Assembly: GCA_002427365.1 (NCBI GenBank)
Contig: DIQT01000015.1
Coordinates: 141,746 to 162,811, forward strand
Origin: Caryophanales bacterium UBA5455
GTDB lineage: Bacteria > Bacillota_I > Bacilli_A > RFN20 > CAG-826
Direction: 5' to 3'
DNA: 21,066 nucleotides
In this document: piece after piece, positions 1 to 8,120 of the stretch
Layout: each line of letters begins with the position of its first letter
How positions within the stretch are numbered: position 1 is the first letter of the stretch
The notes under the pieces: model-generated
Database searches by the model: none
What the model saw: only the letters and a program-made list of their open reading frames with translations
What the model was told of the DNA's origin: nothing
Position numbers and translations under genes: made by a program

Positions 1-2565
1 AGTTTTCTTCTTCCGTTCAATCTTTGGTAATTTCGCAATGACTTTGCGTACACCATTTTCAAAGGGAACCGCTAAATAAATCGTTAAGGCGAAGCTTACC
101 GCGCCCGCGATAATTAAGCCAAAATAAATAAACATTGATAAGTTTGGACCTAAGCCAAATAAATTAAGCGCTGCTACTAAAGTAATAATGCTAATTAATG
201 TAAGTGGAGTAATAACTTGGCGTAAACCATTTTCATTCGCGTCGATAATACTTAATTCTGGATAATCTTTCTTTTCACGTTTCATATAGCCAAATAAGTA
301 ACTAACTAGGACGCCGCTAAAGTTAATTGCAAGAATGACACTAACTAAGGCCATTGGGGTAACGGCAATGCGCGTGATAACAAAGAAGCCAAGGGTAATT
401 AAGCCAGCAACGAGTCCGCCACCTAAATACACAAGTCCTTTTGATAAACCATAGCGAATCATTAAATAAACGCCGATGATAACTAAGGAGATGCCCGCAC
501 TTAAGTAAATTTCATTAATACTTGGTGAGGCTGATGTAATTTTGACGGGGTTGACCGACACAATCGCATTTGGATCACTATCTTCAAAGACCGTACTTAA
601 TGCTTCATGTAATGGTATCGAAACATTATTGTATGTAACAAGTGTTTCAGGGGTTAAGTCTAAGTTAAAGTTCATAACATAATATGTTTTATTAACGTAA
701 AGTTTATCTAAGCCTTCGCCTTCAGGAACTCTGTTATATTCGATTTCTAAGGAATCGTAGGCGAGGGGTTCATCTTCATACGTAATTAAGGCAAGAATAC
801 TACTTGGCCGGGAGGGCTTTTCATTTTCTGTATCTTCTTTAACGGTGGAGATGGTTGTGTTATCAGTATTAACTGTTAAATAAATTCTCGTATAAGTATC
901 GCTTTCAATCGCCCGATTAACAACGTTAACCGAGGTAAATGAGAAGATAATTGTTAATAATAAGGAAGTAAACGCTAACGCACCACCACCGATACCAACC
1001 CATTTTGCGGGTTTTTTGGTTTCAAGCGTTGCTAAGCGACCTTCATAACTTTCCGCTTTCTTTTCAAACGTTGGGTTAACTTTTTCAGGATTAATGCCAA
1101 ACAATTTATAGTTCGAAGCAGTTCTTACGTTATTTGCTAAGAGCCAGAAGATTCCTTTATTAAGCAAGAAGGAAATAAAGAATCCAACGAGCGATCCTAA
1201 TAAGGTAAAGGTTGCAAATCCTTGAAGTGCAGGTCCACCAAGGAAGTATGTAATAATTCCAATTAGTAAGGTGACAACGAATGAATCAGTAATTGCAGCA
1301 TTTGTTTTCTTGGCCGCTTCTTGATTCGCTTTTTTCATCGTCCGTCCACGATATACTTCGTTTTTAAAGGCGTAATAATGAATAAGACTCGCCGATAAAC
1401 TCACAAGGAAAACGACAATTAAACCAACAACGGTTGAGCTAGAAAATTCAACGCCGATAATGTTATAAAAAATCAGTGTTAAGAATGTCGTTAATAAACT
1501 TGTGACACCCATATGGAGGGCGGCTAAACGATTAAGAGCGATTAAAATAAGCATAATAACGATAAAACCGATAACAATACCGATTAAAGTTTTAGAAATT
1601 TTCACGGTAAGTGGAATATCAAAATTAAATAAATGTTCAATTGAAGGTTCAACAATATTATAAAATAAGACATCAACTTTAAAGTGTTCGGCTTCATCAT
1701 CAATATTTTCATTAAAGCTCGAAGCATTAAAGATATTTTTTAAATATAAAGCGTCTTTATTCGCTTGGGCGATTTTAGCACTATCGTAGCGGCCAGTTGT
1801 TTCATCAACTTCACCAATATTTAAATATAAAGCGATAGTTCCATGTTCTGTTGCCGCGTTATCATACCAAATGTGCCGAGGATCAAAAGTCATAAAGATT
1901 TTAGCTTGAGATTCACTATCTTCACCATTTTTACCTTTAATAAAGTCATCAGTATCGGGATCATAATCGGACCAAATAACAATTGTTGCTTCATCAGTTA
2001 ATGAGCTTTCACCACCATCTTCACCTGCCGTGCCCTTTTTGTCTTGAATTTCTAAAGCTTCATCAACAATTTTTTCAAGTTCTGAAATTGCATCCGCGTC
2101 TTTTAAATCAATTAAAACAACGGGAATTGAACTTTTTTGAATATAGCCAATCCGAGCGGATGTGAATAAGTCATCACCGGCTGCAGTAAGCGATTTATCA
2201 GGATCACCAATTGCAACGGTAAAATCAGCGTCATAACTTAAAAAAGCTGCTACCCTTGTATATTCAGTCGTATTATCTTGTTTAAATTTAACCCGTAAAA
2301 TATCATTGCCTTCTTCTGCAATTTGATATTTGGTTACACCATACAATGAAAGACGTTCTTCCATTGTTTCGCGAACTTCTTTTTGAATACTCGCACCAAT
2401 TTCATTTGCGGTATCTTCATTCTTATAAGCAATTCGGTATGTATATTCACGGCCAGTATCGTATTCATAGTTAGGATTGGTTTCATTTAGGGCACTTGTT
2501 AAATTAAAAGTTACCCCTAGTAAGATTCCTACACAAGTTAAGATGTATGCAATTAGACGACGCAT
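1..2565 (-). CDS. secDF: SecDF-like protein-export RND membrane protein, C-terminus cut by window edge
   Basis: Accessory subunit of the Sec translocon, thought to help pull exported proteins across the membrane. The frame is open for 855 codons from ATG at 2563-2565 to the window edge, so the C-terminal end is missing. GGAGG lies 7 bases before the ATG. By my translation the protein has an N-terminal membrane segment (residues 5-23), a large outside domain (about 25-318), a membrane cluster (about 320-475), a second-half first membrane segment (about 517-540), a smaller outside domain, and a final membrane cluster (about 682-850). This is the SecD-then-SecF layout of fused Firmicutes SecDF. 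Sequence identity to classical SecDF is low. By eye, the SecD 'DAN' segment reads SAS (S391-S393) and the SecF 'IND' segment reads INF (747-749), so the membrane Asp residues seem absent. It lies 146 bases after ruvB, with no convincing own promoter. A related RND protein is the alternative. Confidence 0.82.
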   Translation of the reverse strand, partial: MRRLIAYILTCVGILLGVTFNLTSALNETNPNYEYDTGREYTYRIAYKNEDTANEIGASIQKEVRETMEERLSLYGVTKYQIAEEGNDILRVKFKQDNTTEYTRVAAFLSYDADFTVAIGDPDKSLTAAGDDLFTSARIGYIQKSSIPVVLIDLKDADAISELEKIVDEALEIQDKKGTAGEDGGESSLTDEATIVIWSDYDPDTDDFIKGKNGEDSESQAKIFMTFDPRHIWYDNAATEHGTIALYLNIGEVDETTGRYDSAKIAQANKDALYLKNIFNASSFNENIDDEAEHFKVDVLFYNIVEPSIEHLFNFDIPLTVKISKTLIGIVIGFIVIMLILIALNRLAALHMGVTSLLTTFLTLIFYNIIGVEFSSSTVVGLIVVFLVSLSASLIHYYAFKNEVYRGRTMKKANQEAAKKTNAAITDSFVVTLLIGIITYFLGGPALQGFATFTLLGSLVGFFISFLLNKGIFWLLANNVRTASNYKLFGINPEKVNPTFEKKAESYEGRLATLETKKPAKWVGIGGGALAFTSLLLTIIFSFTSVNVVNRAIESDTYTRIYLTVNTDNTTISTVKEDTENEKPSRPSSILALITYEDEPLAYDSLEIEYNRVPEGEGLDKLYVNKTYYVMNFNLDLTPETLVTYNNVSIPLHEALSTVFEDSDPNAIVSVNPVKITSASPSINEIYLSAGISLVIIGVYLMIRYGLSKGLVYLGGGLVAGLITLGFFVITRIAVTPMALVSVILAINFSGVLVSYLFGYMKREKKDYPELSIIDANENGLRQVITPLTLISIITLVAALNLFGLGPNLSMFIYFGLIIAGAVSFALTIYLAVPFENGVRKVIAKLPKIERKKKT

Positions 2566-2711
2566 GTTATTTCCTCCACAACTCTACATTACTCGTTAAT
2601 AATGACAATAAACAAGTTAAGTTTACCGATTTTAACCCTTAAAGTAAACAAGAACATTTCGAACTTCGTAAATATTAGTAATGTGTAATTTTTCTTTCCT
2701 TTCTTAAAAAC

Positions 2712-3719
2712 CTAGAATAAGGTTTCTTGATGCAAAATGCTTAAATGTTCATAAGCTTTTTGTGTAACAACGCGGCCGCGGGGCGTCCGATTAATCATCC
2801 CAATTTGTAATAAATAAGGCTCTAAAACATCCTCAAGATTTGTCACTTCTTCTCCAATCGCACTCGCGATTGCTTCTAAACCAACAGGACCGCCGTTAAA
2901 CCGTTCAATAATTGTTAATAAATACCGTTTATCAACATCATCTAACCCAAGTTCATCAACTTTTAACGCATTTAACGCTTTAATCGCGCTACTTTGTGAA
3001 ATGAGTGTTTCATTTGCCACCGTCGCAAAGTCCCGAACACGGCGATATAACCGATTGGCAATTCGAGGTGTGCCGCGAGCTCTTTTAGCAATTTCGATAC
3101 ACGCCGCCTCATTAATGGGTGTTCCATACACACGGGAAGTCCGCTCCACGATTTGATAGATTTCTTCTTGACTATAATAATTGATCTTTTCGCTGATTCC
3201 AAAACGGGCGCGTAAGGGGGCGGATAAATCACCGTTTCTTGTTGTCGCCCCCACTAACGTAAAGGGCGGTAAATCGACAGTTAAAGTTCTTGCTTGTCCA
3301 TCACGATTAATAACAATGGAAATGACGAAATCTTCCATTGCGCCGTATAAAACTTCTTCCACAACGCGGGGTAAACGGTGAATTTCATCAATAAATAAAA
3401 TGTCACCTGCAGAAAGAGTTGATAAAATCGCGGCAAGGTCACCCGGACGTTCAATCGCCGGGCCATTAATTGTGCGGATTTTTCCTCCCATTTCATTAGC
3501 GATAATATAGGCAAGTGTTGTTTTTCCTAAACCGGGTGGCCCATAAAGTAAAGTGTGATCAAGTGTTTCGTTGCGCTTTTTTGCCGCATCAATAAAAATT
3601 CTTAAATTATACTTAAGATCATATTGGCCAATGTAATCACTTAATAGTTGGGGACGTAAAGAAATTTCTTCTTCACTTTCCCTTTGATCAAGGATATCTT
3701 TTCTTAATAATTCATTCAT
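2712..3719 (-). CDS. ruvB: Holliday junction branch migration ATPase RuvB
   Basis: Hexameric AAA+ motor that, with RuvA, drives branch migration of Holliday junctions during recombination repair. At 335 aa it has the normal family length. Walker A is GPPGLGKTT (residues 60-68), Walker B is LFIDEIHR around D111-E112, sensor 1 is ATTRNGDL around residue 160, followed by the arginine-finger region RARFGI. The C-terminal winged-helix DNA-binding part is present. The ATG sits 2 bases after the ruvA stop with only a weak GGAAA site inside the ruvA end, so translation is probably coupled. No RuvC is encoded nearby, as expected in Firmicutes, where RecU is the usual resolvase. Confidence 0.97.
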   Translation of the reverse strand: MNELLRKDILDQRESEEEISLRPQLLSDYIGQYDLKYNLRIFIDAAKKRNETLDHTLLYGPPGLGKTTLAYIIANEMGGKIRTINGPAIERPGDLAAILSTLSAGDILFIDEIHRLPRVVEEVLYGAMEDFVISIVINRDGQARTLTVDLPPFTLVGATTRNGDLSAPLRARFGISEKINYYSQEEIYQIVERTSRVYGTPINEAACIEIAKRARGTPRIANRLYRRVRDFATVANETLISQSSAIKALNALKVDELGLDDVDKRYLLTIIERFNGGPVGLEAIASAIGEEVTNLEDVLEPYLLQIGMINRTPRGRVVTQKAYEHLSILHQETLF

Positions 3720-3721
3720 TG

Positions 3722-4279
3722 TTATTTCCGTAACGCTTTAAGCGCTCTTTTTAATAATTCATCATCATTTAGGCCCGAAAGATAGACACTTTCTAAGGCG
3801 GCATTTGCTTCCGCAGCTTTAAAGCCTAAACGAACTAAAGCTTCGGTGACATCAGGGTTTAAGGACCGTGATGAAGCAACTTTTTGGCTACTTAACTGGC
3901 CTTTAATATCTAAAATAATTTGTTGAGCGGATTTTGGCCCAATGCCTGGCAAAGATTTTAAATAGCGCACATCTTTTTCGCTAATCGCATTGTAAAATAA
4001 TGCAGGTGTCGTCGCACTTAAAACGTTTAAAGCAGTTTTCGGGCCAATGCCAGAAACTTTAATTAAATCGAGGAAAGCGTTCTTTTCTTCTTTTGAAATA
4101 AAGCCAACTAAATATTCATCATCTTCGCGGACAACTTGATACGTATAAACAAGGCGTTCATCTTGATATATAAAATCTTCGGGGTGGGAAACAAGTAATT
4201 GATAATAAATATCACGAACATTGATGATAATAAAATTATCGCCAATTTCTTCAATAATTCCTTTTAATGCATAAATCAT
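3722..4279 (-). CDS. ruvA: Holliday junction DNA-binding protein RuvA
   Basis: Tetrameric junction-binding partner of RuvB. The 185-aa protein has an N-terminal OB-fold (about 1-62), two helix-hairpin-helix motifs with the GIGPK signature (about 71-87 and 107-122), and a C-terminal domain III (about 140-185) that contacts RuvB. Length is slightly shorter than the usual 190-205. The ribosome site GGGAGG is 8 bases before the ATG and overlaps the stop codon of the 33-aa membrane ORF upstream, which ties the two together. ruvB follows after 2 bases, the classic ruvAB pair. Confidence 0.96.
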   Translation of the reverse strand: MIYALKGIIEEIGDNFIIINVRDIYYQLLVSHPEDFIYQDERLVYTYQVVREDDEYLVGFISKEEKNAFLDLIKVSGIGPKTALNVLSATTPALFYNAISEKDVRYLKSLPGIGPKSAQQIILDIKGQLSSQKVASSRSLNPDVTEALVRLGFKAAEANAALESVYLSGLNDDELLKRALKALRK

Positions 4280-4284
4280 CGTAA

Positions 4285-4386
4285 TTACCTCCCAATTAAA
4301 ATTACTGCAATTAGGACAATGATTCCGAGCCCAATCGCTACAAAAGCGGCTATAAAGTTCTTATTTAGTGGTTTCTTGTCCTTCAT
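4285..4386 (-). CDS. 33-aa single-pass membrane peptide, unknown function
   Basis: A small ORF between nadE and ruvA, read from ATG at 4384-4386 to TAA at 4285-4287. The product starts MKDKKPLNKNF and then has one hydrophobic segment (about residues 11-32, rich in A, I, L, V and G) ending in a single Arg. The charged N-terminus followed by a membrane helix predicts a small membrane protein with its N-terminus inside. It fills the 125-base gap between nadE and ruvA almost exactly, and its stop overlaps the ruvA ribosome binding site (GGGAGGTAA). Its own ribosome site is weak (AGGT, about 11 bases upstream). I do not recognise a family. It could also be a leader that only couples translation to ruvA. 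Confidence 0.5.
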   Translation of the reverse strand: MKDKKPLNKNFIAAFVAIGLGIIVLIAVILIGR

Positions 4387-4404
4387 TTAGTATATACCTA
4401 GTAG

Positions 4405-5145
4405 TTATTCTCTTTCATACGGAATTGGCCGGGGAATTGGAACCCGTTTATGTTCGCTTTTCCGGTGGAGTTCTTCAATTCGTTTTTTACTATCTTCATT
4501 AATTTCTTTACCTAATAAGTAGGCATCTAAATCTTCATATGTCACGCCCATATCGTGTTCATCTGTTTGGCCAACGTATAAACCCGCACTAGGAATTCGT
4601 TTGGCAAATTTATCTGGTAAGCCATAAAGTTGTGATGCTTTAATAACTTCTGCTTTCGTTAAATAGATGAATGGTAAGATATCGGCGGCTCCATCGCCCC
4701 ATTTCGTAAAGTAGCCCGTATAATATTCATCCGCGTTATCGGTTCCGATAACTAATGCGCCCCGGGCTTGAGCAAAGGCATATAAAGTTGTCATTCGTAA
4801 GCGAACTTTAATGTTTTGTTTAACTGCTTCGCTAATTTTTGTGCCAGTATTTGGGGCAATTTCATTATATTGCGCGACTAATAGTTCATAAGCAGAAGTT
4901 AAATCGATTACTTCATACGCTAAATCGAATTGTTCCGCGATTTTAATCGCATCTTCTTTATCTTCAGGGATCGATTCGCATGGCATTATTAAGCATAAAA
5001 GCTTGTCGCCCATTACTTTTTTCGTTATAACTGCGGCGAGGGAAGAATCAACGCCTCCACTTAAACCTAAAACATAACCCGAGAATCCTTTGGCTTTATC
5101 AATAATAAATTGTTCAATTACAGCTAAATATTGTTTAAAAGTCAT
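4405..5145 (-). CDS. nadE: NH3-dependent NAD+ synthetase
   Basis: Last step of NAD synthesis: adenylates nicotinate adenine dinucleotide and amidates it with ammonia. The 246-aa protein has no glutaminase domain, so it is the ammonia-using short form. It shows the N-type ATP pyrophosphatase P-loop LSGGVDSS (about residues 28-35), the GTDNADE motif, then GYFTKWGDGAADILP, and the SAGLY/DE region near the C-terminus, all typical of NadE. I start it at ATG 5143-5145 because AGGGG lies 6 bases upstream. An in-frame start 33 bases further up would overlap obg and lacks a good ribosome site. obg ends 10 bases upstream and the 33-aa membrane ORF follows. Confidence 0.95.
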   Translation of the reverse strand: MTFKQYLAVIEQFIIDKAKGFSGYVLGLSGGVDSSLAAVITKKVMGDKLLCLIMPCESIPEDKEDAIKIAEQFDLAYEVIDLTSAYELLVAQYNEIAPNTGTKISEAVKQNIKVRLRMTTLYAFAQARGALVIGTDNADEYYTGYFTKWGDGAADILPFIYLTKAEVIKASQLYGLPDKFAKRIPSAGLYVGQTDEHDMGVTYEDLDAYLLGKEINEDSKKRIEELHRKSEHKRVPIPRPIPYERE

Positions 5146-5155
5146 CCTTTTTCCC

Positions 5156-6445
5156 CTATCTAAAGTATTCAAATTCAAAGTTATCTAAAATGACGATATC
5201 GCCATCTTCGAGTTCCATTTTATCTAATTGATCATCAACCCCAATTTTCCGTAAGAATTGGAGCAAGCGTAACATCCCTTCCTCGGTGGAAATATTAAAG
5301 CGCCGATAATATTTAACGACTTCTTCACCTTTTATTTCATATGTATGAGCGTCAAGTCGAATAATTTCAAATTGAGTTGGTTCATCGCTTAATGTTGCAT
5401 CATAAACCTTCATTTTACTTACTTCTTCCCCCGTTTGTTCATATAATGGGAACGCTTCAGTAACTTTTAATAAATCATTAACGTGATAAATAAGTTCTTT
5501 GATTCCTTCATTAGTTAAGGCACTAATAGGATAAACAGCAACATCTTCCCCAAGTTGTTCTTTAAACTTAGCTAACCGAACATCAGCATCGTCATCATCC
5601 ATTTTAGAAGCAACGATAACTTCGGGGCGATTAATAATATTATAGCCATAACTTTTGATTTCATGACGAATTGTTTGATAGGCGTCATAGGGATCGCTTA
5701 CGCCATCCATCGCGACTAAATGCACAACAATTCGACATCTTTCTAAGTGACGAAGAAATTGGAGCCCTAAGCCTTTACCGCTTGCCGCACCTTCGATTAA
5801 TCCAGGTAAGTCCGCGACAACAAAACTATCATTATAATCAACGCTAACTACACCTAAATTTGGTGTAATAGTTGTAAAAGGGTAATCCGCGATTGTTGGT
5901 TTAGCGGCACTAATAATTGATAACAACGTCGATTTACCAGCATTTGGTAGTCCAACAAGTCCAACATCCGCTAAAAGTTTTAATTCAAGAATTAATGAGC
6001 GTTTTTCGCCATATTCACCGTTTTCTGCAACACGTGGTAACCGGTTAACTGATGATTTAAACGAAGCGTTCCCGCGACCTCCGCGGCCACCTTTAGCAAT
6101 GACAAATTCTTGCCCTTCTTCACTTAAATCGACGATTAATTCGTGAGTATCACGGTCATAAACAACCGTTCCAACCGGTACTTCAACCCGGACATCTTCC
6201 GCGCCTTTACCGTATTGGTTTTTACTTGCCCCGTTTTTTCCATTTTCCGCCCGAATTGTACGGGAAAACCGGAAGTTTAATAAGGTCGAAACATTTGTGG
6301 AGGCGACAAAAATAATCGAACCACCGCGTCCACCATGGCCGCCGTCTGGTCCACCAAATTCAATATACTTTTCTCGATACATCGAGATCGCGCCGTTACC
6401 GCCGTTACCAGCTTTTACGTCGACGAGAGCTTTATCCATAAACAT
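5156..6445 (-). CDS. obg: GTPase Obg (ribosome assembly / stress)
   Basis: Essential GTPase that binds the 50S subunit and links ribosome maturation to nutritional state. The 429-aa protein has the glycine-rich Obg fold (about 1-158, with GGNG, GGPDGGHGGRGG and GGRGGRGN stretches), a GTPase domain with G1 GLPNAGKST (about 165-173), G3 DLPGL and G4 SKMD (NKxD variant), and the C-terminal OCT domain (about 350-429). The start MFMDKALV matches the usual MFVD opening of the family, so the first ATG is used although GAGG lies a rather long 15 bases upstream, inside the end of the glycosyltransferase gene. In Bacilli obg normally follows rpmA; here one glycosyltransferase gene sits between. Confidence 0.97.
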   Translation of the reverse strand: MFMDKALVDVKAGNGGNGAISMYREKYIEFGGPDGGHGGRGGSIIFVASTNVSTLLNFRFSRTIRAENGKNGASKNQYGKGAEDVRVEVPVGTVVYDRDTHELIVDLSEEGQEFVIAKGGRGGRGNASFKSSVNRLPRVAENGEYGEKRSLILELKLLADVGLVGLPNAGKSTLLSIISAAKPTIADYPFTTITPNLGVVSVDYNDSFVVADLPGLIEGAASGKGLGLQFLRHLERCRIVVHLVAMDGVSDPYDAYQTIRHEIKSYGYNIINRPEVIVASKMDDDDADVRLAKFKEQLGEDVAVYPISALTNEGIKELIYHVNDLLKVTEAFPLYEQTGEEVSKMKVYDATLSDEPTQFEIIRLDAHTYEIKGEEVVKYYRRFNISTEEGMLRLLQFLRKIGVDDQLDKMELEDGDIVILDNFEFEYFR

Positions 6446-6452
6446 AAATATG

Positions 6453-7427
6453 TTATTTTTCCTCTTCTAAGTTAACTTCAATAACTTCATTAATGACATA
6501 AAATGGCCGGCCTTGGACTTCATTAAAGATTTTACCAACGTAAATTCCAATAAGAGCCAAGACAATTAAAACAAATCCGGTTAATATAAGCGAAATATTA
6601 ATAATTAACCATGTTGGATGCATAACACCAATGAGTAAATTGTTATTTACCGCATGAATTATGTATAAAATGATTTGAACAAGCGACGATAGCCACGCTA
6701 CCATGTTGAGCGAAATTGCTAATGTTACCGGCCACCCTAAGGGGCGTAAGGAACTCGAAACAATCGCGTTAATGGCTAAATCAAACATTGATTTAAAGTT
6801 ATAGTGGGTTTTACCCGCTTCCCGTTTCTTCCGGTCAAAAATAACTTCAGTCGTTTTAAAACCAACATAAGGAACTTCGACGCGTAAGACCCTAGTTTTT
6901 TCGGGTAACGCATTAACTTCATCAACAACGCGCCTTGACATTAAGCGATAATGACCAACGTTCGCTGGAACTTTGATTTTTCCACTAATTTTTGTCATAA
7001 AATCATAAAACATTTTCGCAGTCGTCCGCTTTAAGAACGTGTCTTCTTTTCTTGTAGCACGGCGCGCATTAACGACTTCAAACCCATTTTCCCATTGTTC
7101 GATTAACGCCGGGATAATTTCCGGCGGATCTTGTAAATCGGCGTCAAGCGGAATAACCGCATCACCTTTAGCAACGTGTAACCCGGCACTAACGGCGGGT
7201 TCATGGCCAAAGTTTCTTGCTAAGTCGACAATTCGTAGGTGTGGGTGTGTTTTTTGTTGTTCTTTTAAGATTGCTAACGTTTGGTCTTTGGAACCATCAT
7301 TAACCGCAACAATTTCAAAGTTATAGCGCTCACTTAAGTCACTAAGCACCTTATCGATATGTTCAAAAAAGATAGCGACCATCGCTTCTTCGTTATACAT
7401 TGGGACAACGATTGAAATAAGTTTCAT
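6453..7427 (-). CDS. Membrane-anchored family 2 glycosyltransferase (GtrB/DPM1-like)
   Basis: Probably transfers a sugar from a nucleotide donor to a polyprenyl phosphate at the inner face of the membrane, as GtrB, CsbB and DPM1 proteins do. The 324-aa protein has the GT-A fold opening ISIVVPMYNEE, NDGS (43-46), the metal-binding DAD (95-97) followed by LQDPP, and two C-terminal membrane segments (about 230-256 and 270-298). I start it at ATG 7425-7427 because GAGGTG lies just upstream; an in-frame GTG inside that site is not a likely start. It follows the rpmA terminator and has its own TATAAT, and its end overlaps the ribosome site of obg. Donor sugar and final acceptor (glycolipid, wall polymer or protein) cannot be told from the sequence. 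Confidence 0.86.
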   Translation of the reverse strand: MKLISIVVPMYNEEAMVAIFFEHIDKVLSDLSERYNFEIVAVNDGSKDQTLAILKEQQKTHPHLRIVDLARNFGHEPAVSAGLHVAKGDAVIPLDADLQDPPEIIPALIEQWENGFEVVNARRATRKEDTFLKRTTAKMFYDFMTKISGKIKVPANVGHYRLMSRRVVDEVNALPEKTRVLRVEVPYVGFKTTEVIFDRKKREAGKTHYNFKSMFDLAINAIVSSSLRPLGWPVTLAISLNMVAWLSSLVQIILYIIHAVNNNLLIGVMHPTWLIINISLILTGFVLIVLALIGIYVGKIFNEVQGRPFYVINEVIEVNLEEEK

Positions 7428-7446
7428 AATTTGCACCTCACATTAT

Positions 7447-7452
7447 ATTATA
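7447..7452 (-). promoter_or_regulatory. Candidate -10 box for glycosyltransferase-obg-nadE-ruvAB unit
   Basis: A perfect TATAAT on the minus strand between the rpmA terminator and the glycosyltransferase ribosome site; an overlapping second TATAAT lies at 7442-7447. Only a T-rich stretch, partly the terminator U-tract, sits where a -35 would be. The leader would be very short, barely including GAGGTG. Inferred to restart transcription after the ribosomal operon. Confidence 0.4.
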
Positions 7453-7464
7453 ACTTAATTACAC

Positions 7465-7491
7465 AATTAAAAAAAGGACACATCGTGTCCT
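7465..7491 (-). terminator. Rho-independent terminator of rplU-prp-rpmA
   Basis: Minus-strand stem AGGACAC (7491-7485) / GTGTCCT (7481-7475), 7 perfect pairs with a 3-base loop, followed by a run of T. It begins 12 bases after the rpmA stop (TAATAA). Confidence 0.85.
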
Positions 7492-7503
7492 CTTTCGTGC
7501 TTA

Positions 7504-7794
7504 TTAGTTGGCTTCGATTGGGTAGACACTTGCTTGTGTGCGGCCATTACCAATCTTTTCGTATTTAACGATTCCATCGGTCTTTGCGAAGATTGTATGA
7601 TCTTTACCAATCCCAACGTTAAGTCCGGGATAAATCTTTGTTCCGCGTTGACGGTAAATAATTGCACCAGCTTTAGCGAATTGACCATCAGCTCGTTTGG
7701 CGCCTAAGCGACGACCAGCAGAGTCACGACCGTTTTTCGTTGAGCCAGCACCCTTTTTAGAAGCAAAGAGTTGTAAATTTAATTTAAATTTCAT
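7504..7794 (-). CDS. rpmA: 50S ribosomal protein L27 with cleavable N-terminal extension
   Basis: Large-subunit protein whose N-terminal tail reaches the peptidyl-transferase centre. The 96-aa protein begins MKFKLNLQLFASKKG: this is the Firmicutes-type extension that must be removed, most likely after A11 as in Staphylococcus aureus L27 (knowledge of the family), to free the mature SKKGAGSTKNGRDS start. The body (GRRLGAKRADGQ, RQRGTKIYPG, GKDHTIFAKTDG) is standard L27. AAGGAG lies 9 bases before the ATG. The gene for the processing protease Prp is directly upstream. Two stops in a row (TAATAA) precede the terminator. Confidence 0.98.
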   Translation of the reverse strand: MKFKLNLQLFASKKGAGSTKNGRDSAGRRLGAKRADGQFAKAGAIIYRQRGTKIYPGLNVGIGKDHTIFAKTDGIVKYEKIGNGRTQASVYPIEAN

Positions 7795-7808
7795 TGAGCT
7801 GTTTCTCC

Positions 7809-8120
7809 TTATCTTGTGAATGGTTTGAGTGAAATATATTCGGGTTCACTCTCCACGATTGTTTGTAAACTAATTAATAGTGTTTCTAAGACAATATCAT
7901 CATGCGCGTTTGGTTCACCTATTAAGAACACTTGCACATAACCATTATCGATATTAATGTCGTAGTCGTCTTCTTCTTTTAAAGCATTTAAAGCGCCAAT
8001 TGTTACAGCACTAACCGCCGCACATACTAAGTCATGGCCAGGTTCACCACTTTCGGCGTGACCTTGAACACGGATATGTGTTATGCGATTGTTTGTTTCT
8101 GTATAGCGGACTTTAATCAT
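7809..8120 (-). CDS. prp: Ribosomal-processing cysteine protease Prp
   Basis: Cuts the N-terminal extension off L27 in Firmicutes and relatives. The 103-aa protein carries the family pattern GHAESGEPGHDLVCAAVSA with the catalytic pair H21 and C33, followed by an alpha/beta body of normal length (the YsxB/DUF464 family). The ATG shares one base with the rplU stop (TAATG), and I see no separate ribosome site, so it is probably translated by coupling to rplU. It lies between rplU and rpmA, the usual place, next to its own substrate. Confidence 0.95.
   Translation of the reverse strand: MIKVRYTETNNRITHIRVQGHAESGEPGHDLVCAAVSAVTIGALNALKEEDDYDINIDNGYVQVFLIGEPNAHDDIVLETLLISLQTIVESEPEYISLKPFTR

Noticed and set aside
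1983..2165. Plus-strand 60-aa ORF rich in His, Leu and Phe
   Set aside because: It is the antisense shadow of secDF; no ribosome site or promoter, and the composition is that of a reversed coding frame.
2566..2711. Possible promoter and terminator between ruvB and secDF
   Set aside because: Several weak -10-like and -35-like words are present but none with proper spacing, and no stable hairpin with a T run; left uncalled.
5146..5178. Longer nadE start overlapping obg
   Set aside because: It adds residues with no family counterpart and lacks a ribosome site, while AGGGG fits the ATG at 5143-5145.
7431..7439. Shared GAGGTGCA before the glycosyltransferase, rplU and valS genes, first taken as a regulatory motif
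   Set aside because: GAGGTG is simply an extended match to the 16S rRNA 3' end, so it is a strong ribosome binding site; only the CA after it is unexplained.
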